The notes: generated by a model from the letters alone, not told the origin. A DNA stretch of 64,000 nt from Halobacillus sp. A1 (GCF_024189295.1 NZ_JAIZEN010000010.1:1-64000); one strand, 5' to 3'. Shown: positions 18,217 through 27,560, numbered from the stretch's first letter. Made by a program: numbers and translations.

Positions 18217-19305
18217 ATGAAAAAGTTCAAGTTTTTGTTCCTCGTCCCTTTATTTTTTGTATGCTTTTTGGTTAGTGGGTGTTCGTTTGGAGAAGATGAA
18301 GAAACAGAGAAAGCAATTGAAAAAACATCCGATAGTGATTTAACACCTCTTGAGGAGAACACGTCAGTATATATTGCGGAAGATGGAGCAGCCTCTGGAG
18401 CAGGATTTTATATCGCTGAAGAAAAAGGGTATTTTGATGAATATAATATTGATGTAGAATTCGTCCAATTCGCGAACAGTGATGATATGCTTCCCGCATT
18501 AGCTGCAGGAGAGGTAGATATCGCGGGTGGTGTTTCGACCTCATCCTTTTTTAATGCCATCGCTCAGGGGATTGATGTGAAAATCATCGCGGATAAAGGA
18601 CATTATATAGAAGGAAGCTCTTATTTCTCTTTTGTCGTGAGGGAAGATTTGAAAGATGAAATCAAGGACTATGAGGATTTAAAAGGAAAACGTGTCGCCG
18701 TATCCTCTAGAAACGCAGTAGATGATTATATCTTTCAAGAAATGCTCAAGCATGCAGGACTGACCGAAGATGATGTGGAGTTCGTCCTCATGTCTGACTT
18801 TGGCAATATGCTTGCTTCTATGGGGAATGGATCCATTGATGCGGCTCTGCAAATTGAACCTTTGATTACTCAAGGAATCGAGCAAGGAATTCACGCCAGG
18901 TTAGGGGACGCTACGGATTTCGCTCCGAATGCGCAAATCGCCATGGTTCTCGGGTCTCCGCAGTTCATTGAAAAAGACCAGGATGTGTCCTTGCGTTTTA
19001 TGGCTGCTTATTTAAAAGGGGTACGTGATTATAATGAAGCGTTCCTCAACGGTAAAGGAAAAGATGAGATCATTGATATTATGACAAAACACACAGCATT
19101 AAAGGATCCTGCTATATGGGAAAAGGTTTCAATCACGGGGCTGGATCCAAATGGAAGAATGTTTATTGATGATATTAAAAAGCAGTATGATATGTATAAA
19201 AAGAATGGAGCAACCCGCGGTGAATTCGATTTCGATGAATCGATTGATACGTCCGTTACTGAAAAAGCAGTGGAAATCATAGGGGAGTATGAACTAACCG
19301 AATAA
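18217..19305 (+). CDS. NMT1/SsuA-like substrate-binding lipoprotein
   Basis: About 362 residues. Lipoprotein signal: KKFKF basic start, hydrophobic core, lipobox LVSGC. After an acidic linker the mature part follows the NMT1/THI5-like two-lobe binding fold (GFYIAEEKGYFDEYNIDVEF, LAAGEVDIAGG, LKGKRVAVSS, NGSIDAALQIEPLI). It captures the substrate outside the membrane for the preceding permease and ATPase. ATG 18217 has AAAGGTGAT upstream; GTG 18208 lies within that site. Possible substrates are sulfonates, nitrate or a thiamine pyrimidine precursor; no sulfonate monooxygenase or nitrate reductase gene is nearby. Confidence 0.9.
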   Translation: MKKFKFLFLVPLFFVCFLVSGCSFGEDEETEKAIEKTSDSDLTPLEENTSVYIAEDGAASGAGFYIAEEKGYFDEYNIDVEFVQFANSDDMLPALAAGEVDIAGGVSTSSFFNAIAQGIDVKIIADKGHYIEGSSYFSFVVREDLKDEIKDYEDLKGKRVAVSSRNAVDDYIFQEMLKHAGLTEDDVEFVLMSDFGNMLASMGNGSIDAALQIEPLITQGIEQGIHARLGDATDFAPNAQIAMVLGSPQFIEKDQDVSLRFMAAYLKGVRDYNEAFLNGKGKDEIIDIMTKHTALKDPAIWEKVSITGLDPNGRMFIDDIKKQYDMYKKNGATRGEFDFDESIDTSVTEKAVEIIGEYELTE

Positions 19306-19332
19306 TTTGAAGAGGAAGCGTGCTAAATTCAT

Positions 19333-19372
19333 TAAACAAACAGAATCTTTTAACTTCTGTTTGTTTTTTGTG
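19333..19372 (+). terminator. Terminator of the NMT1-type ABC operon
   Basis: ACAAACAGAA pairs with TTCTGTTTGT around TCTTTTAAC-like loop, followed by TTTTTTG. Confidence 0.85.
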
Positions 19373-19754
19373 TGAACCTATAAATTCTTTAGATAAGCTT
19401 ATTAAAAAGAAAGTTCGGTTTCATATTATTGATTTGAAAAATGGTCTCTTGGAAATAGCTCGCTCCAAGACCCTATTACTATCGTTTGAGGAACGAAACC
19501 ATAGTTTAATTCGTATAGGACTTAATGTTGTTATGTCTCAAGTTTTGAGCGCTTTCCCCCTTCATGAAAAGGATTGATTATGTTTAATTTCTATAATTCA
19601 ATAAATAGGTGAAATGGTGAGACGACATATTTGAAAGCGGAAGTACTTCGTTCATCGGCTTATGGACTTTAGGAGATAAAGAAGAAACTGAAGAACGAAC
19701 GTGATTCGGTGAGACTTATCGTACAGAAGTGATGTAAGCTGCAGAATATATTCA
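19373..19754. other. Intergenic stretch without a convincing gene
   Basis: One nested inverted repeat is visible: GGTTTC (about 19418) with GAAACC (about 19495) enclosing GGTCTCTTGGA / TCCAAGACC (about 19443-19473). An 85-codon frame across the terminator and this repeat has no ribosome site. Nothing else recognised. Confidence 0.35.
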
Positions 19755-19920
19755 ATTTCGAGACAGTTTATAAAAAAATGGGCGTAGGGAAACGGTTAGA
19801 CTCCTGCGGGATATGCGGGTTAGATGAGATTTCGGAAGGCGAAGCCTGAGGAGGCTCAGCGCACGCCCACGGAAAGCGAACCGTTTCCCGGAGCCGCTAA
19901 CTCTAACTAATATCTCGAAA
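19755..19920 (+). repeat. Structured intergenic repeat, family 1, copy C
   Basis: Diverged copy. It starts with TTTCGAGA and ends with TCTCGAAA (19912-19920). The core GGGAAACGGTTAGACTCCTG is paired with CCGTTTCCCGGAG, and GAGGAGGCTCAGCGC lies in the middle. It lies between the ABC operon and a small plus-strand reading frame. Confidence 0.75.
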
Positions 19921-20053
19921 ACGACTTCCCTAATACTGCAGTATCATTGAATGCCTCTTTTATAAAATCAACTTTAGCGTTTAACATATCATTTTAGAAA
20001 ATAGACAAGCTATATATAGCAAGACAATTCATAACAAAAGAGGTGAAGAAAGA

Positions 20054-20155
20054 ATGGGCAAAAAAGCTAAAAACAAAAGTAAAGAAGATTTGAATGCTTT
20101 AAAGAGAGAAAAAGGTGACAAAAAGCAGCATGATGCTAATATGCCGACGAAGTAA
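20054..20155 (+). CDS. Small basic protein, 33 aa
   Basis: ATG with AAGAGGTGAAGA upstream encodes a 33-residue, very lysine-rich peptide beginning MGKKAKNKSKEDLNALKREK and ending MPTK. It ends shortly before a good terminator, so it looks like a short monocistronic gene. Small basic proteins with an MGK/MGR start are common in Bacillaceae, some of them spore-associated, but I cannot assign this one. Confidence 0.55.
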   Translation: MGKKAKNKSKEDLNALKREKGDKKQHDANMPTK

Positions 20156-20193
20156 TACAAACGGACTAAGTAAAGCAAATTGTCCCAGATTAA

Positions 20194-20227
20194 AAAACCA
20201 GCTACCCTTAAATGGATAGCTGGTTTT
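20194..20227. terminator. Bidirectional terminator, small basic gene / abgT
   Basis: AAAACCAGCTA (20194-20204) pairs with TAGCTGGTTTT (20217-20227), with A and T tracts on either side, between convergent genes. Confidence 0.85.
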
Positions 20228-20232
20228 ACTTC

Positions 20233-21774
20233 TTAATATCTGATAGGCGATCCAGGTCCCAGGTCGTTAGGTATATCAAAAGGAAGATAACCAATTGACA
20301 TCCATACGATCAAGAATAAGGTCCATGTCACTAAGAAAATAATGGAATAAGGGAACATGACGGAAATCAACGTCCCGATTCCCATTTTCTTATCATACTT
20401 CTGTGCAAATGCAATAATAATTGCAAAATAGGTCATCAAAGGTGTAATAATATTGGTAGCTGAATCGGCAATCCGATACGCCATTTGCGTCAACTCAGGT
20501 GAATATCCGAGCTGCATCATGATCGGTACGAAAACAGGGGCCATCATCGCCCATTTAGCAGATGCACTTCCGATGAAAAGATTTATGAAACCGGCTACCA
20601 AAATAAACATGATAATCAAAGGAATACCGGAAAGATTAATTGACTCAAGAAATTGTGCGCCAAACACTCCGAGCACAAGTCCCATGTTCGATTCTGTAAA
20701 ATAAGCAACGAATTGACCAGCAGTGAAAGCTAATACAATAAACATGCCCATGGATGCCATCGTATCGGACAACTGATCTGCCACATCCTTATCGTTGCGA
20801 ATGACCTTCGTCACTTTTCCGTAAACAAGGCCAGGAATGAAGAATAACAAAGCAATAATAGGTACTAAAGAACTCATGAACGGAGATTGGACAACCGAAC
20901 CATCTTCTCCTCGCATAATTCCATTAGAGGGAACGATCAATAGTGCAGTGGCAATTAAGCCGATCAGTAAAGCAATCCCTGCAGCCTTCAACCCTTTTTT
21001 CTCTAGTGAATCCAATCCTTTAAGGTCTTCTGTGTAATCTCCTGTGTATTTCCCTAAACGCGGTTCTACGATTTTTTCAGTGACCCATGCTCCCACAAAA
21101 GTAAGTAAGAATACAGATGCAAAAATGAAATAGTAGTTCATTGCAATATTCATGCCTTCTGCATATTGAGGGTCAATGACAGAAGCTGCGTCGATCGTCA
21201 GTTCTCCAAGCATCGGGTCGGTGGCTGATAGGAAAAGGTTCGCACTGAACCCGGCTGAAACCCCGGCGAACGCAGCGGCTAACCCAGCCAGCGGATGCCT
21301 TCCAAGAGCGGCGAAAATCACGGCGCCAAGTGGAGGAAGAACTACGTAACCAGCATCAGAAGCCACGCTGGACATAATACCGGCAAACACTAATCCAAGT
21401 GTAACCAATTGCTTAGGTACGGAGAGAACAAATCCTCTTAAGCAGGCGCTGATCAGTCCTGTTCTCTCGGCAAGCCCGATACCCAGCATAGTAGCCAATA
21501 CCACACCGAGTGGAGCGAATCCTATGAAGTTGTCGACCATGCTTTCAAAAATATACTGAATGCCTTCAGCATTTAACAAGTTAGTGACTTCAACCATTTC
21601 TCCTTCTTCACCAGGGTGTTCTACGCTTACACCCGTTGCAGAAATGATGGCTGAGAGGGCGATGACAGCAAGCGCCAAAATGGCAAACAATGTAACAGGG
21701 TGAGGGAGCTTATTCCCTAAAGTTTCAACCCCATCGAGAAAACGCTGAAACAACCCTCTGCGTTTTTTATCCAT
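20233..21774 (-). CDS. AbgT-family transporter
   Basis: About 513 residues with roughly a dozen membrane helices. It matches the AbgT family, described as p-aminobenzoyl-glutamate importers and, in some members, sulfonamide or p-aminobenzoate efflux pumps. Family stretches include LPHPVTLFAILA, PLGVVLATMLGIGLAERTGLI, SSVASDAGYVVLPPLGA and a GSASAKWAMMAPVFVPIM segment near the end. ATG 21774 has AAGGAG ten bases upstream; GTG 21801 is less likely. No abgA/abgB-like amidohydrolase is next to it, so direction and substrate are open. Confidence 0.9.
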   Translation of the reverse strand: MDKKRRGLFQRFLDGVETLGNKLPHPVTLFAILALAVIALSAIISATGVSVEHPGEEGEMVEVTNLLNAEGIQYIFESMVDNFIGFAPLGVVLATMLGIGLAERTGLISACLRGFVLSVPKQLVTLGLVFAGIMSSVASDAGYVVLPPLGAVIFAALGRHPLAGLAAAFAGVSAGFSANLFLSATDPMLGELTIDAASVIDPQYAEGMNIAMNYYFIFASVFLLTFVGAWVTEKIVEPRLGKYTGDYTEDLKGLDSLEKKGLKAAGIALLIGLIATALLIVPSNGIMRGEDGSVVQSPFMSSLVPIIALLFFIPGLVYGKVTKVIRNDKDVADQLSDTMASMGMFIVLAFTAGQFVAYFTESNMGLVLGVFGAQFLESINLSGIPLIIMFILVAGFINLFIGSASAKWAMMAPVFVPIMMQLGYSPELTQMAYRIADSATNIITPLMTYFAIIIAFAQKYDKKMGIGTLISVMFPYSIIFLVTWTLFLIVWMSIGYLPFDIPNDLGPGSPIRY

Positions 21775-21801
21775 ACTAGTCGTGCTCCTTTCAAATAACA
21801 C

Positions 21802-22092
21802 TATAAAGATATAATGAAAAAATTTTCTGATAATTCATCCGTGAAAATGACCTTTAGACCTTTGACCCGTGTAACATTATATCGGATCATGCTGAAAATT
21901 AAATACATTTAGAAAAAGCGCTAAAAATTAAAATATTCAAAGAATTGAATTTAAAAAGTCTTAACACTATAGTTCTTTCTCTTTCCATACGTTTCTAGGG
22001 CTTAGCAATTTTCTTATAGAAGATTGGTAATCAATGCTTTCTTCTGTAAATGAATGAGAGCTAGGTTAAAGTAATATACTCGATTGACTTAT
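21802..22092. other. AT-rich intergenic region upstream of abgT and padR
   Basis: It separates the divergent AbgT and PadR genes. No reading frame of note. It must carry the AbgT promoter; I cannot fix it with confidence. Confidence 0.3.
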
Positions 22093-22141
22093 ATATCATT
22101 AAACGATATAATCCATCTAATGATATATCATTTAATGATAT
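22093..22141. promoter_or_regulatory. Two palindromic operators before the padR gene
   Basis: ATATCATTTAATGATAT (22125-22141) is a perfect 17-base palindrome about a central base, directly before the padR ribosome site. ATATCATTAAACGATAT (22093-22109) is the same site with one mismatch, 32 bases upstream. Paired sites at the gene's own promoter suggest autoregulation by the PadR protein. Confidence 0.65.
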
Positions 22142-22155
22142 AAAGAGGTGAAAAC

Positions 22156-22497
22156 ATGCCAAGAAATGATGCTTTAGAAAATGGGGAGTTGACCGATACT
22201 TCCTACTATATTTTATTGTCGTTAGTTGAACCCAAACATGGATACCTCATCATGAATACAGTCGAGCAAATGACTGATAAACGAATTCAAATCGGACCTG
22301 CTTCCATGTATACGACGATTAAAAAGTTATCCGCTGCAAGTTTAATCAAGCTTTATGGAGAAGGAGAAAAAAAGAAAAAAACCTATGTCATTACTGAAAA
22401 AGGCAGGAAAATGCTTGAAAGCGAAATAGAAAGAAAAAGAGAAATGGTAAGACATGGGGAAGAGATTTTACTTCAATTAAAGGAGATGGGCTCATGA
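22156..22497 (+). CDS. PadR-family transcriptional regulator
   Basis: 113 residues. Winged helix domain of PadR type (TSYYILLSLVEPKHGYLIMNTVEQMT..., GPASMYTTIKKL, wing EGEKKKKTYVITEKG) plus a C-terminal dimerisation helix. ATG with AGAGGTGA upstream. It overlaps the following DUF2812 gene by four bases (ATGA), the standard pairing in Firmicutes, where PadR represses the operon until an unknown signal. The twin palindromes upstream are probably its own operators. Confidence 0.92.
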   Translation: MPRNDALENGELTDTSYYILLSLVEPKHGYLIMNTVEQMTDKRIQIGPASMYTTIKKLSAASLIKLYGEGEKKKKTYVITEKGRKMLESEIERKREMVRHGEEILLQLKEMGS

Positions 22498-23030
22498 GAA
22501 AGACTAAGTATATAGGCAGCGGGGGTTTGGCATTCGATGAAGAAAAGGATATGGAAAGATTAAGTAAATATGCAAGTAAAGGGTGGATCTTAGAAAAGTT
22601 CGCTTTTCTTGGTTTCAAACTTAGAAAAGGGCCAAGTGAATCAGTTGATTATTCGGTAGCTTATGAAAGCGATCCAGATGAAGATTACTTCGCTTATTTT
22701 GAAGCTGCTGGATGGAAGCATGTTTGTTCAACAGGAAATTACATACACATTTTCAGTGCGCCGAAGAACACGACGCCTATATACACTGATAAAGCAAGCA
22801 TCGTTGATAAATATGAGAAAGAAAAGCGCAAAATGGCTGATATTGCCTTTCCAACCCTCATATTCATGGCAATATTATTCATCCTTGACTCTCTCAGTAA
22901 TTTAAGCTGGGTATCTGACGTTGTTGGAACTATAAGCTTAGGGTTAGCTTGCCTGACTCTCATCGTCCTAGTATTTACTGGATTACCTTATTTTGGTTAT
23001 CAATATAAAATTTATAAGTTAAGAAAGTAG
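22494..23030 (+). CDS. DUF2812 membrane protein
   Basis: 178 residues. N-terminal DUF2812 domain (about 10-95; FDEEKDMERLSKYASKGW and WKHVCSTGNYIHIF are family-like), then two membrane helices near 120-140 and 148-170. DUF2812 genes are nearly always encoded with a PadR regulator, as here, and overlap it. The function is unknown, perhaps in envelope stress. No ABC transporter genes join this copy. Confidence 0.88.
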   Translation: MRKTKYIGSGGLAFDEEKDMERLSKYASKGWILEKFAFLGFKLRKGPSESVDYSVAYESDPDEDYFAYFEAAGWKHVCSTGNYIHIFSAPKNTTPIYTDKASIVDKYEKEKRKMADIAFPTLIFMAILFILDSLSNLSWVSDVVGTISLGLACLTLIVLVFTGLPYFGYQYKIYKLRK

Positions 23031-23066
23031 AATCAAAAGTTATTAATCCTTTAGGGGGAGATCGTA

Positions 23067-24143
23067 TTGTGGAATATTAACAAAGCTTCTCAATTAATGG
23101 AGACCCGCTACCCGATTATTCAAGCCGGTATGGCCGGGGGTGTCACCACTCCAGAATTAGCCGCAACCGTATCAAATAGTGGAGCACTAGGAATGATTGG
23201 TGCAGGATATATGACACCTGAAGTTTTGGAAGAGGCTGTAATTCAAGTAAAAGATCGAACGGATCAGTCTTTCGGTGTGAATTTATTTATTCCTGAAATT
23301 CCAGCCATCATGGCAGAAGAGGTAGAGAAGGCCAATACAATATTAAAACCATTCCATGAAGAACTTGATGTAGAGCCTACAGAAGTAAAACTACCTACAA
23401 AAGAAAATTTTGAAAAACAGGTGGAACTAGTCTTGCAGCATGACATAAAAGTGTGCAGTTTCACATTTGGAGTACCTTCAAAAGAACTCATTCATGAATT
23501 GAAAAAAAATAACACGCTAGTGATCGGGACGGCGACAACGGTAGAAGAGGCTTGTATTAATGAAGATCAAGGTGTTGATATTGTGGTGGCTCAAGGAAGC
23601 GAAGCGGGCGGCCATAGAGGAACCTTTGTAAATGAATTTGATAAAGCGATGATTGGAACTATGTCACTAGTTCCGCAAATTGTCGATCATGTAACAATTC
23701 CTGTGATAGCCGCAGGAGGGATTATGGATGGCAGGGGTGTTCTAGCTTCTTTGTCGTTAGGTGCTCAAGGTGTGCAAATGGGCACGGCTTTTGTCACTAC
23801 AAAAGAAAGTGGGGCAAAGAAACAGCATAAAGACGCTATTCTGCAAACGAATGAAGCTGAGACTGTAATGACCTCGTCATTCAGTGGTAAGCCTGCTAGA
23901 GGGATAAACAATCAATTCATAAGAAAAATGAGAAAATACGAAAATCAACTTCCTTCTTATCCTATTCAAAATTCTTTAACGAAGGTGATTAGAAGTGAAG
24001 CGGCTAAACAGAATAGAAGTGAGTACATGTCTTTATGGTCGGGACAGAGTCCCAGGCTCAGTCGGGATATATCTGCAGAAGAATTGATTGAATCTATCGT
24101 ATCTCAAGTGAATCATTCTCTTCATAATATAAGACAGCTATAG
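23067..24143 (+). CDS. Nitronate monooxygenase
   Basis: 358 residues, FMN-dependent TIM-barrel enzyme of the 2-nitropropane dioxygenase family, oxidising alkyl nitronates such as propionate 3-nitronate. N-terminal YPIIQAGMAGGVTTPELAA, the substrate/FMN loop QGSEAGGHRGTF with the conserved His-Arg, and phosphate-binding VIAAGGIMDGRG and LGAQGVQMGTAF. TTG start with AGGGGGAGA upstream. Length and motifs fit class I enzymes. Likely a detoxification role; monocistronic. Confidence 0.92.
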   Translation: MWNINKASQLMETRYPIIQAGMAGGVTTPELAATVSNSGALGMIGAGYMTPEVLEEAVIQVKDRTDQSFGVNLFIPEIPAIMAEEVEKANTILKPFHEELDVEPTEVKLPTKENFEKQVELVLQHDIKVCSFTFGVPSKELIHELKKNNTLVIGTATTVEEACINEDQGVDIVVAQGSEAGGHRGTFVNEFDKAMIGTMSLVPQIVDHVTIPVIAAGGIMDGRGVLASLSLGAQGVQMGTAFVTTKESGAKKQHKDAILQTNEAETVMTSSFSGKPARGINNQFIRKMRKYENQLPSYPIQNSLTKVIRSEAAKQNRSEYMSLWSGQSPRLSRDISAEELIESIVSQVNHSLHNIRQL

Positions 24144-24231
24144 ATCTTATAGAAAAGTAATGCAGGTTTTACAAGATAATAATTGAAGTACTTAATGATA
24201 AGTATTAAATTTTCTGAGAAGAGGTGGCAGC

Positions 24232-24651
24232 GTGTATGAATTGAAAACGAAAGAAAACGATCGTAATGTCTTAGAGTTCATTGAAAGCGTTGAAAATCCG
24301 AGAAAACGAGAAGATGCTTATGCTTTATTAGATATTTTCACTGAAGTAACAGGGTACCAGGCTAAGATGTGGGGACCAACCATCATTGGTTTCGGTTCTT
24401 ACCATTATATTTACGACTCAGGTCATGAGGGCGATGCACCCCTCACAGGTTTTTCACCGAGAAAATCTAAGATCAGCCTCTATTTTGCCACAGGAGATAA
24501 CAAAAGAGACGAGCTGTTGAGCAGTTTTGGGAAGCATACAACTGGGAAAGCGTGTGTGTATCTTAATAAATTGGATGATATTGATATTAAAGTGCTAAAA
24601 AAACTGATCAAAAGGTCGATGTGTTTTTTGAGAGAAAAGTACCCGCAATGA
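24232..24651 (+). CDS. DUF1801 domain protein
   Basis: 139 residues of the YdhG/DUF1801 type: AYALLDIFTEVTGYQAKMWGPTIIGFGSYHYIYDSGHEGD then FSPRKSKISLYF, and a C-terminal DDIDIKVLKKLIKRS segment. The family has an iron-chaperone (YdhG/frataxin-like) suggestion for some members, but the function here is unknown. GTG start with GAGGTGG upstream. Soluble; no signal peptide. Confidence 0.8.
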   Translation: MYELKTKENDRNVLEFIESVENPRKREDAYALLDIFTEVTGYQAKMWGPTIIGFGSYHYIYDSGHEGDAPLTGFSPRKSKISLYFATGDNKRDELLSSFGKHTTGKACVYLNKLDDIDIKVLKKLIKRSMCFLREKYPQ

Positions 24652-24660
24652 TTGAATTGA

Positions 24661-24702
24661 TGCCTGATTGCCTAGTGAATGAGCCTGGCTGATCAGGTAT
24701 TT
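24661..24702 (+). terminator. Possible terminator after the DUF1801 gene
   Basis: CCTGAT with ATCAGG and inner GCC/GGC form an interrupted stem followed by TATTTCTATTTTA. Confidence 0.4.
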
Positions 24703-24822
24703 CTATTTTATGGAACTGAATTTTTCTTTCAACAATATAAAAGGCACATAGCTTGATGAACACGTAAGCAACAACGATAATAGAGGTAATAAATTTTTGA
24801 TTAGATGGAAGGGGACAGGCTT

Positions 24823-25194
24823 ATGTATGAAGGGATTCATCATGTTTCGTTATTAGTCAGCGATATAGACAGAGCAAAAAATTTTTACGGAGAAGTCTTA
24901 GGGTTTCAAGAAAGTGAGGAACGACCAGATTTCGGATTTCCCGGCGCATGGTATCAAGTAGGTTCCACCCAAATTCATTTGATTGTACATGAAGGTGGAA
25001 ACACACTAAGAGGTACTACAGAAATTGATAGCCGTGATGGTCATTTTGCTGCAAGGGCGGAGGATATAGAAGCAGTTATTGATAACTTGAAGAAGCATAA
25101 CGTAGAATTCGTCGATAAACCTGATAATAAAACAGAGTGGCACCAGGTTTTCATAAGCGATCCCGATGGCAACCTGATCGAATTCAACAAATAA
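24823..25194 (+). CDS. VOC / glyoxalase-family protein
   Basis: 123 residues with two beta-alpha-beta-beta-beta modules. HHVSLLVSDIDRAKNFYGEVLGF opens the first, IHLIVHEGG carries a probable metal ligand, and HQVFISDPDGNLIEFNK closes the second with a His and a Glu in ligand positions. It could be a metal-dependent lyase, dioxygenase or thiol transferase; the substrate is unknown. ATG 24823 has GGAAGGGGA seven bases upstream. The FusB-like gene begins 16 bases downstream, so the two are probably cotranscribed. Confidence 0.85.
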   Translation: MYEGIHHVSLLVSDIDRAKNFYGEVLGFQESEERPDFGFPGAWYQVGSTQIHLIVHEGGNTLRGTTEIDSRDGHFAARAEDIEAVIDNLKKHNVEFVDKPDNKTEWHQVFISDPDGNLIEFNK

Positions 25195-25210
25195 AGAGGG
25201 AGGGGTAAGT

Positions 25211-25852
25211 TTGGAATCATTTATTCGCAATGACCAGTTCAATCTAATAAAAAGCCAGACACACCAACTGATCAATGGTCACTCCACCGTCAAAGATAGT
25301 TCGGTGCTCCAAGCGTTAAAGTCTCTATCTGAAGAAAAGGTGCTTCAATCGTTTCAAGAGCTTTCAGGGGAACAAGAAGACATGGTAAGACAAGTGACAA
25401 AAATAGAAGACCAGGCCGATGCTGTGCTCGTACTTTCACGACTTAAGCATTATGTACTTCCTTTTCCGGAAATAAAAGAAAATACATTAAAAAAATTATT
25501 CCCAAACGTTAAAAAGATGAAATTTCCTTTATTGCTTGATGTCGATCGTAGAGAGTTATCCTATTTAGGGTGGGACGATCATGGGGCGCATCGAAAATAT
25601 ATTGTCTTTCAAGGGAAAGAAGGTCTTCAAGGAATGGCTGGGTCATTTACAAAATCCAGCCAAAACGGAATTTGTTCGATTTGCAATCAGTATGAACGGG
25701 TAGGGATGTTCACAACAACTATTAAAGAATCCGATCAGCATACTGTAAAGAGAGGAAATTATATCTGCCAGGACAGTATGGCTTGTAACCAGCATCTTAC
25801 AAAGATCGATCCATTTTATGAGTTTGTAGATCGTTTAATGGTTAACCAATAA
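25211..25852 (+). CDS. FusB/FusC-like EF-G-binding protein
   Basis: 213 residues. N-terminal four-helix EF-G-binding domain (about 1-80) and C-terminal treble-clef zinc finger: CSICNQYE near 155, and YICQDSMACNQHL near 190 supply four cysteines. FusB-type proteins bind elongation factor G on stalled ribosomes and release it; the staphylococcal versions protect against fusidic acid. Chromosomal Bacillaceae homologues are common and need not confer clinical resistance. TTG start with AGGGAGGGG upstream. Confidence 0.85.
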   Translation: MESFIRNDQFNLIKSQTHQLINGHSTVKDSSVLQALKSLSEEKVLQSFQELSGEQEDMVRQVTKIEDQADAVLVLSRLKHYVLPFPEIKENTLKKLFPNVKKMKFPLLLDVDRRELSYLGWDDHGAHRKYIVFQGKEGLQGMAGSFTKSSQNGICSICNQYERVGMFTTTIKESDQHTVKRGNYICQDSMACNQHLTKIDPFYEFVDRLMVNQ

Positions 25853-25891
25853 ATAGACAGGCTGATTCATACGAAAGCAGCCTGTCTATTT
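25853..25891. terminator. Bidirectional terminator, fusB-like / npr
   Basis: AATAGACAGGCTG pairs with CAGCCTGTCTATT around a 13-base loop, between convergent genes. Confidence 0.88.
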
Positions 25892-25898
25892 GGGAATC

Positions 25899-27560
25899 TT
25901 ACTCTACACCAATGGCATCATAAGCCTGGTGTACGGAAAACACTTCCTGCGAATCAATTCCGTACAGGTCTATGGCTGATTGAACCGCAGCCTGCCTCAT
26001 CATGCTGAAGTCAGAGGTAGCCGTCAGATATTTGGTAAGCGCACGGTAGTAGATTTGTTCGGTAGCTTTTCTTCCGACACCTTCAACGGTCACATCATAG
26101 TGTGTACCACCTTCAGATAGAAGGTAGGCCGCTTTATTGTTAATACTTGAGTTTACGTGTACACCGCCGTTATCCAAGTCACCTGTATACAACTCACTAT
26201 AATGGTCAGGGTATCCTTTTCCTTCCTCAAGAGGATTAGGAATAGAAGACGGGTCTTTTAATGAACGAAGAGCGTCTCCTTCGATACCGGGCGTGTAAAT
26301 ATCTTCACCCATCAGCCAATCGTCTCTGTCTACCATCGCCCCAAGTATATCTGAGAATGACTCATTTAAAGCACCAGGTTCATCTTGATAGACAAGATCT
26401 GCTGACCGGTCAGTAACGGCATGTGTCATTTCATGGCCAATGACATCAACTGCCCCTGATAAAGGCACGAAATTTTCGCCATCCCCATCTCCATACATCA
26501 TTTGCACACCATTCCATGCGGCGTTATTCCAATTCTCACCGACATGAACAGATGAAATCATGCGTGCTCCATTATCATCAAAAGAATCACGGTTGAAGGT
26601 TTCCTTGAAATAATCATACACCTCGCCGGCGTGGGCGTGAGCATCTACAGCCGCTGAATCCGAGAAGAATTTATGTCCGCTGGTCACTTCATCCCCGTGA
26701 TAGCCGATCAACTGGGAGAACCGGTTGAATAGGTTTGGATCCATTTCAAGAGCGTCAAACGTGTGTATTCCATCTCCTCTAGTTTCATCGAACAAATAAT
26801 ATCCTCCGTCTGCAGAGGTAGCCTGGAATTTGGTCCGATCTCCTAAGACTCCCTCTCCGAAAGCTGTGACGTGGTCTATCGCATTGTAGTTGTCGACGAT
26901 ATCTCCCGTTTTAGCATCGATAAAATAATGCCAATACCCCGGAGCTGGTTTTGATGTAGAAGCTTTGACGAGATACGTCAGGTGAAATTCTCCATCCATT
27001 TCATAAATGAAAAGCTCGCTGGAAGGGGCCGCATCAAAATCTTCTACCTTGCCAATTTCCTCTTCAATCGATGATACAGCTATATCTACAGCTTTATCAG
27101 ATTGCAGTGAAGGAGTGGTATCTACCTGTTTCTTTTCTTTCTCAGGTATGACTTCTCCGAAGAATGCTTTTACTTCCTGCTTATCATTTAAAGCGACCGT
27201 TTGATGAGATCCGTAGATCGGTACGCCATCCTGCTCCTCTATTAAGCGCACGTGGTAAGTTCCGTTCTGCTTATCTTCTTGCGTTTCAATCACTTTAAAG
27301 TCTTTCTTCATATTGCCCTTCAATTTGAATTTTTCCTTCTGATGTTCTAAATATGCGAAAGCGACATCTTCTTCAGATAAGCTGCTTTTTGAAAGCATGA
27401 GGTTAGGCATCTTCCAATCCTCGATAATGTAAGAAGGTGTCCCGTACTTTTCATTCATTTTCATTTCACTCGTATCTGCGAGGACAGGGGTGGCTCCGAA
27501 TGTAAGGCCGCCTAAGGCGATGGTTAAGGCTAGAGACGATGAAAATATTTTCTTTTTCAA
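25899..27560 (-). CDS. npr: Neutral metalloprotease (bacillolysin, M4 thermolysin family)
   Basis: About 553 residues: signal peptide (KKKIFSSSLALTIALGG), FTP/PepSY propeptide (about 40-240) and M4 catalytic domain. The zinc site is intact: DVIGHEMTHAVTD (HExxH) and the downstream GALNESFSDILG glutamate; VHVNSSINNKAAYLLSEGG holds the second catalytic His region. Secreted. TTG 27560 is chosen because AGGAGG lies nine bases before it, inside the longer open frame. It follows the tasA-like gene after 40 bases with no terminator, so it is probably the last gene of the matrix operon. Confidence 0.93.
   Translation of the reverse strand: MKKKIFSSSLALTIALGGLTFGATPVLADTSEMKMNEKYGTPSYIIEDWKMPNLMLSKSSLSEEDVAFAYLEHQKEKFKLKGNMKKDFKVIETQEDKQNGTYHVRLIEEQDGVPIYGSHQTVALNDKQEVKAFFGEVIPEKEKKQVDTTPSLQSDKAVDIAVSSIEEEIGKVEDFDAAPSSELFIYEMDGEFHLTYLVKASTSKPAPGYWHYFIDAKTGDIVDNYNAIDHVTAFGEGVLGDRTKFQATSADGGYYLFDETRGDGIHTFDALEMDPNLFNRFSQLIGYHGDEVTSGHKFFSDSAAVDAHAHAGEVYDYFKETFNRDSFDDNGARMISSVHVGENWNNAAWNGVQMMYGDGDGENFVPLSGAVDVIGHEMTHAVTDRSADLVYQDEPGALNESFSDILGAMVDRDDWLMGEDIYTPGIEGDALRSLKDPSSIPNPLEEGKGYPDHYSELYTGDLDNGGVHVNSSINNKAAYLLSEGGTHYDVTVEGVGRKATEQIYYRALTKYLTATSDFSMMRQAAVQSAIDLYGIDSQEVFSVHQAYDAIGVE

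Noticed and set aside
19320..19577. 85-codon plus-strand frame
   Set aside because: It runs through the terminator of the ABC operon and has no ribosome site.
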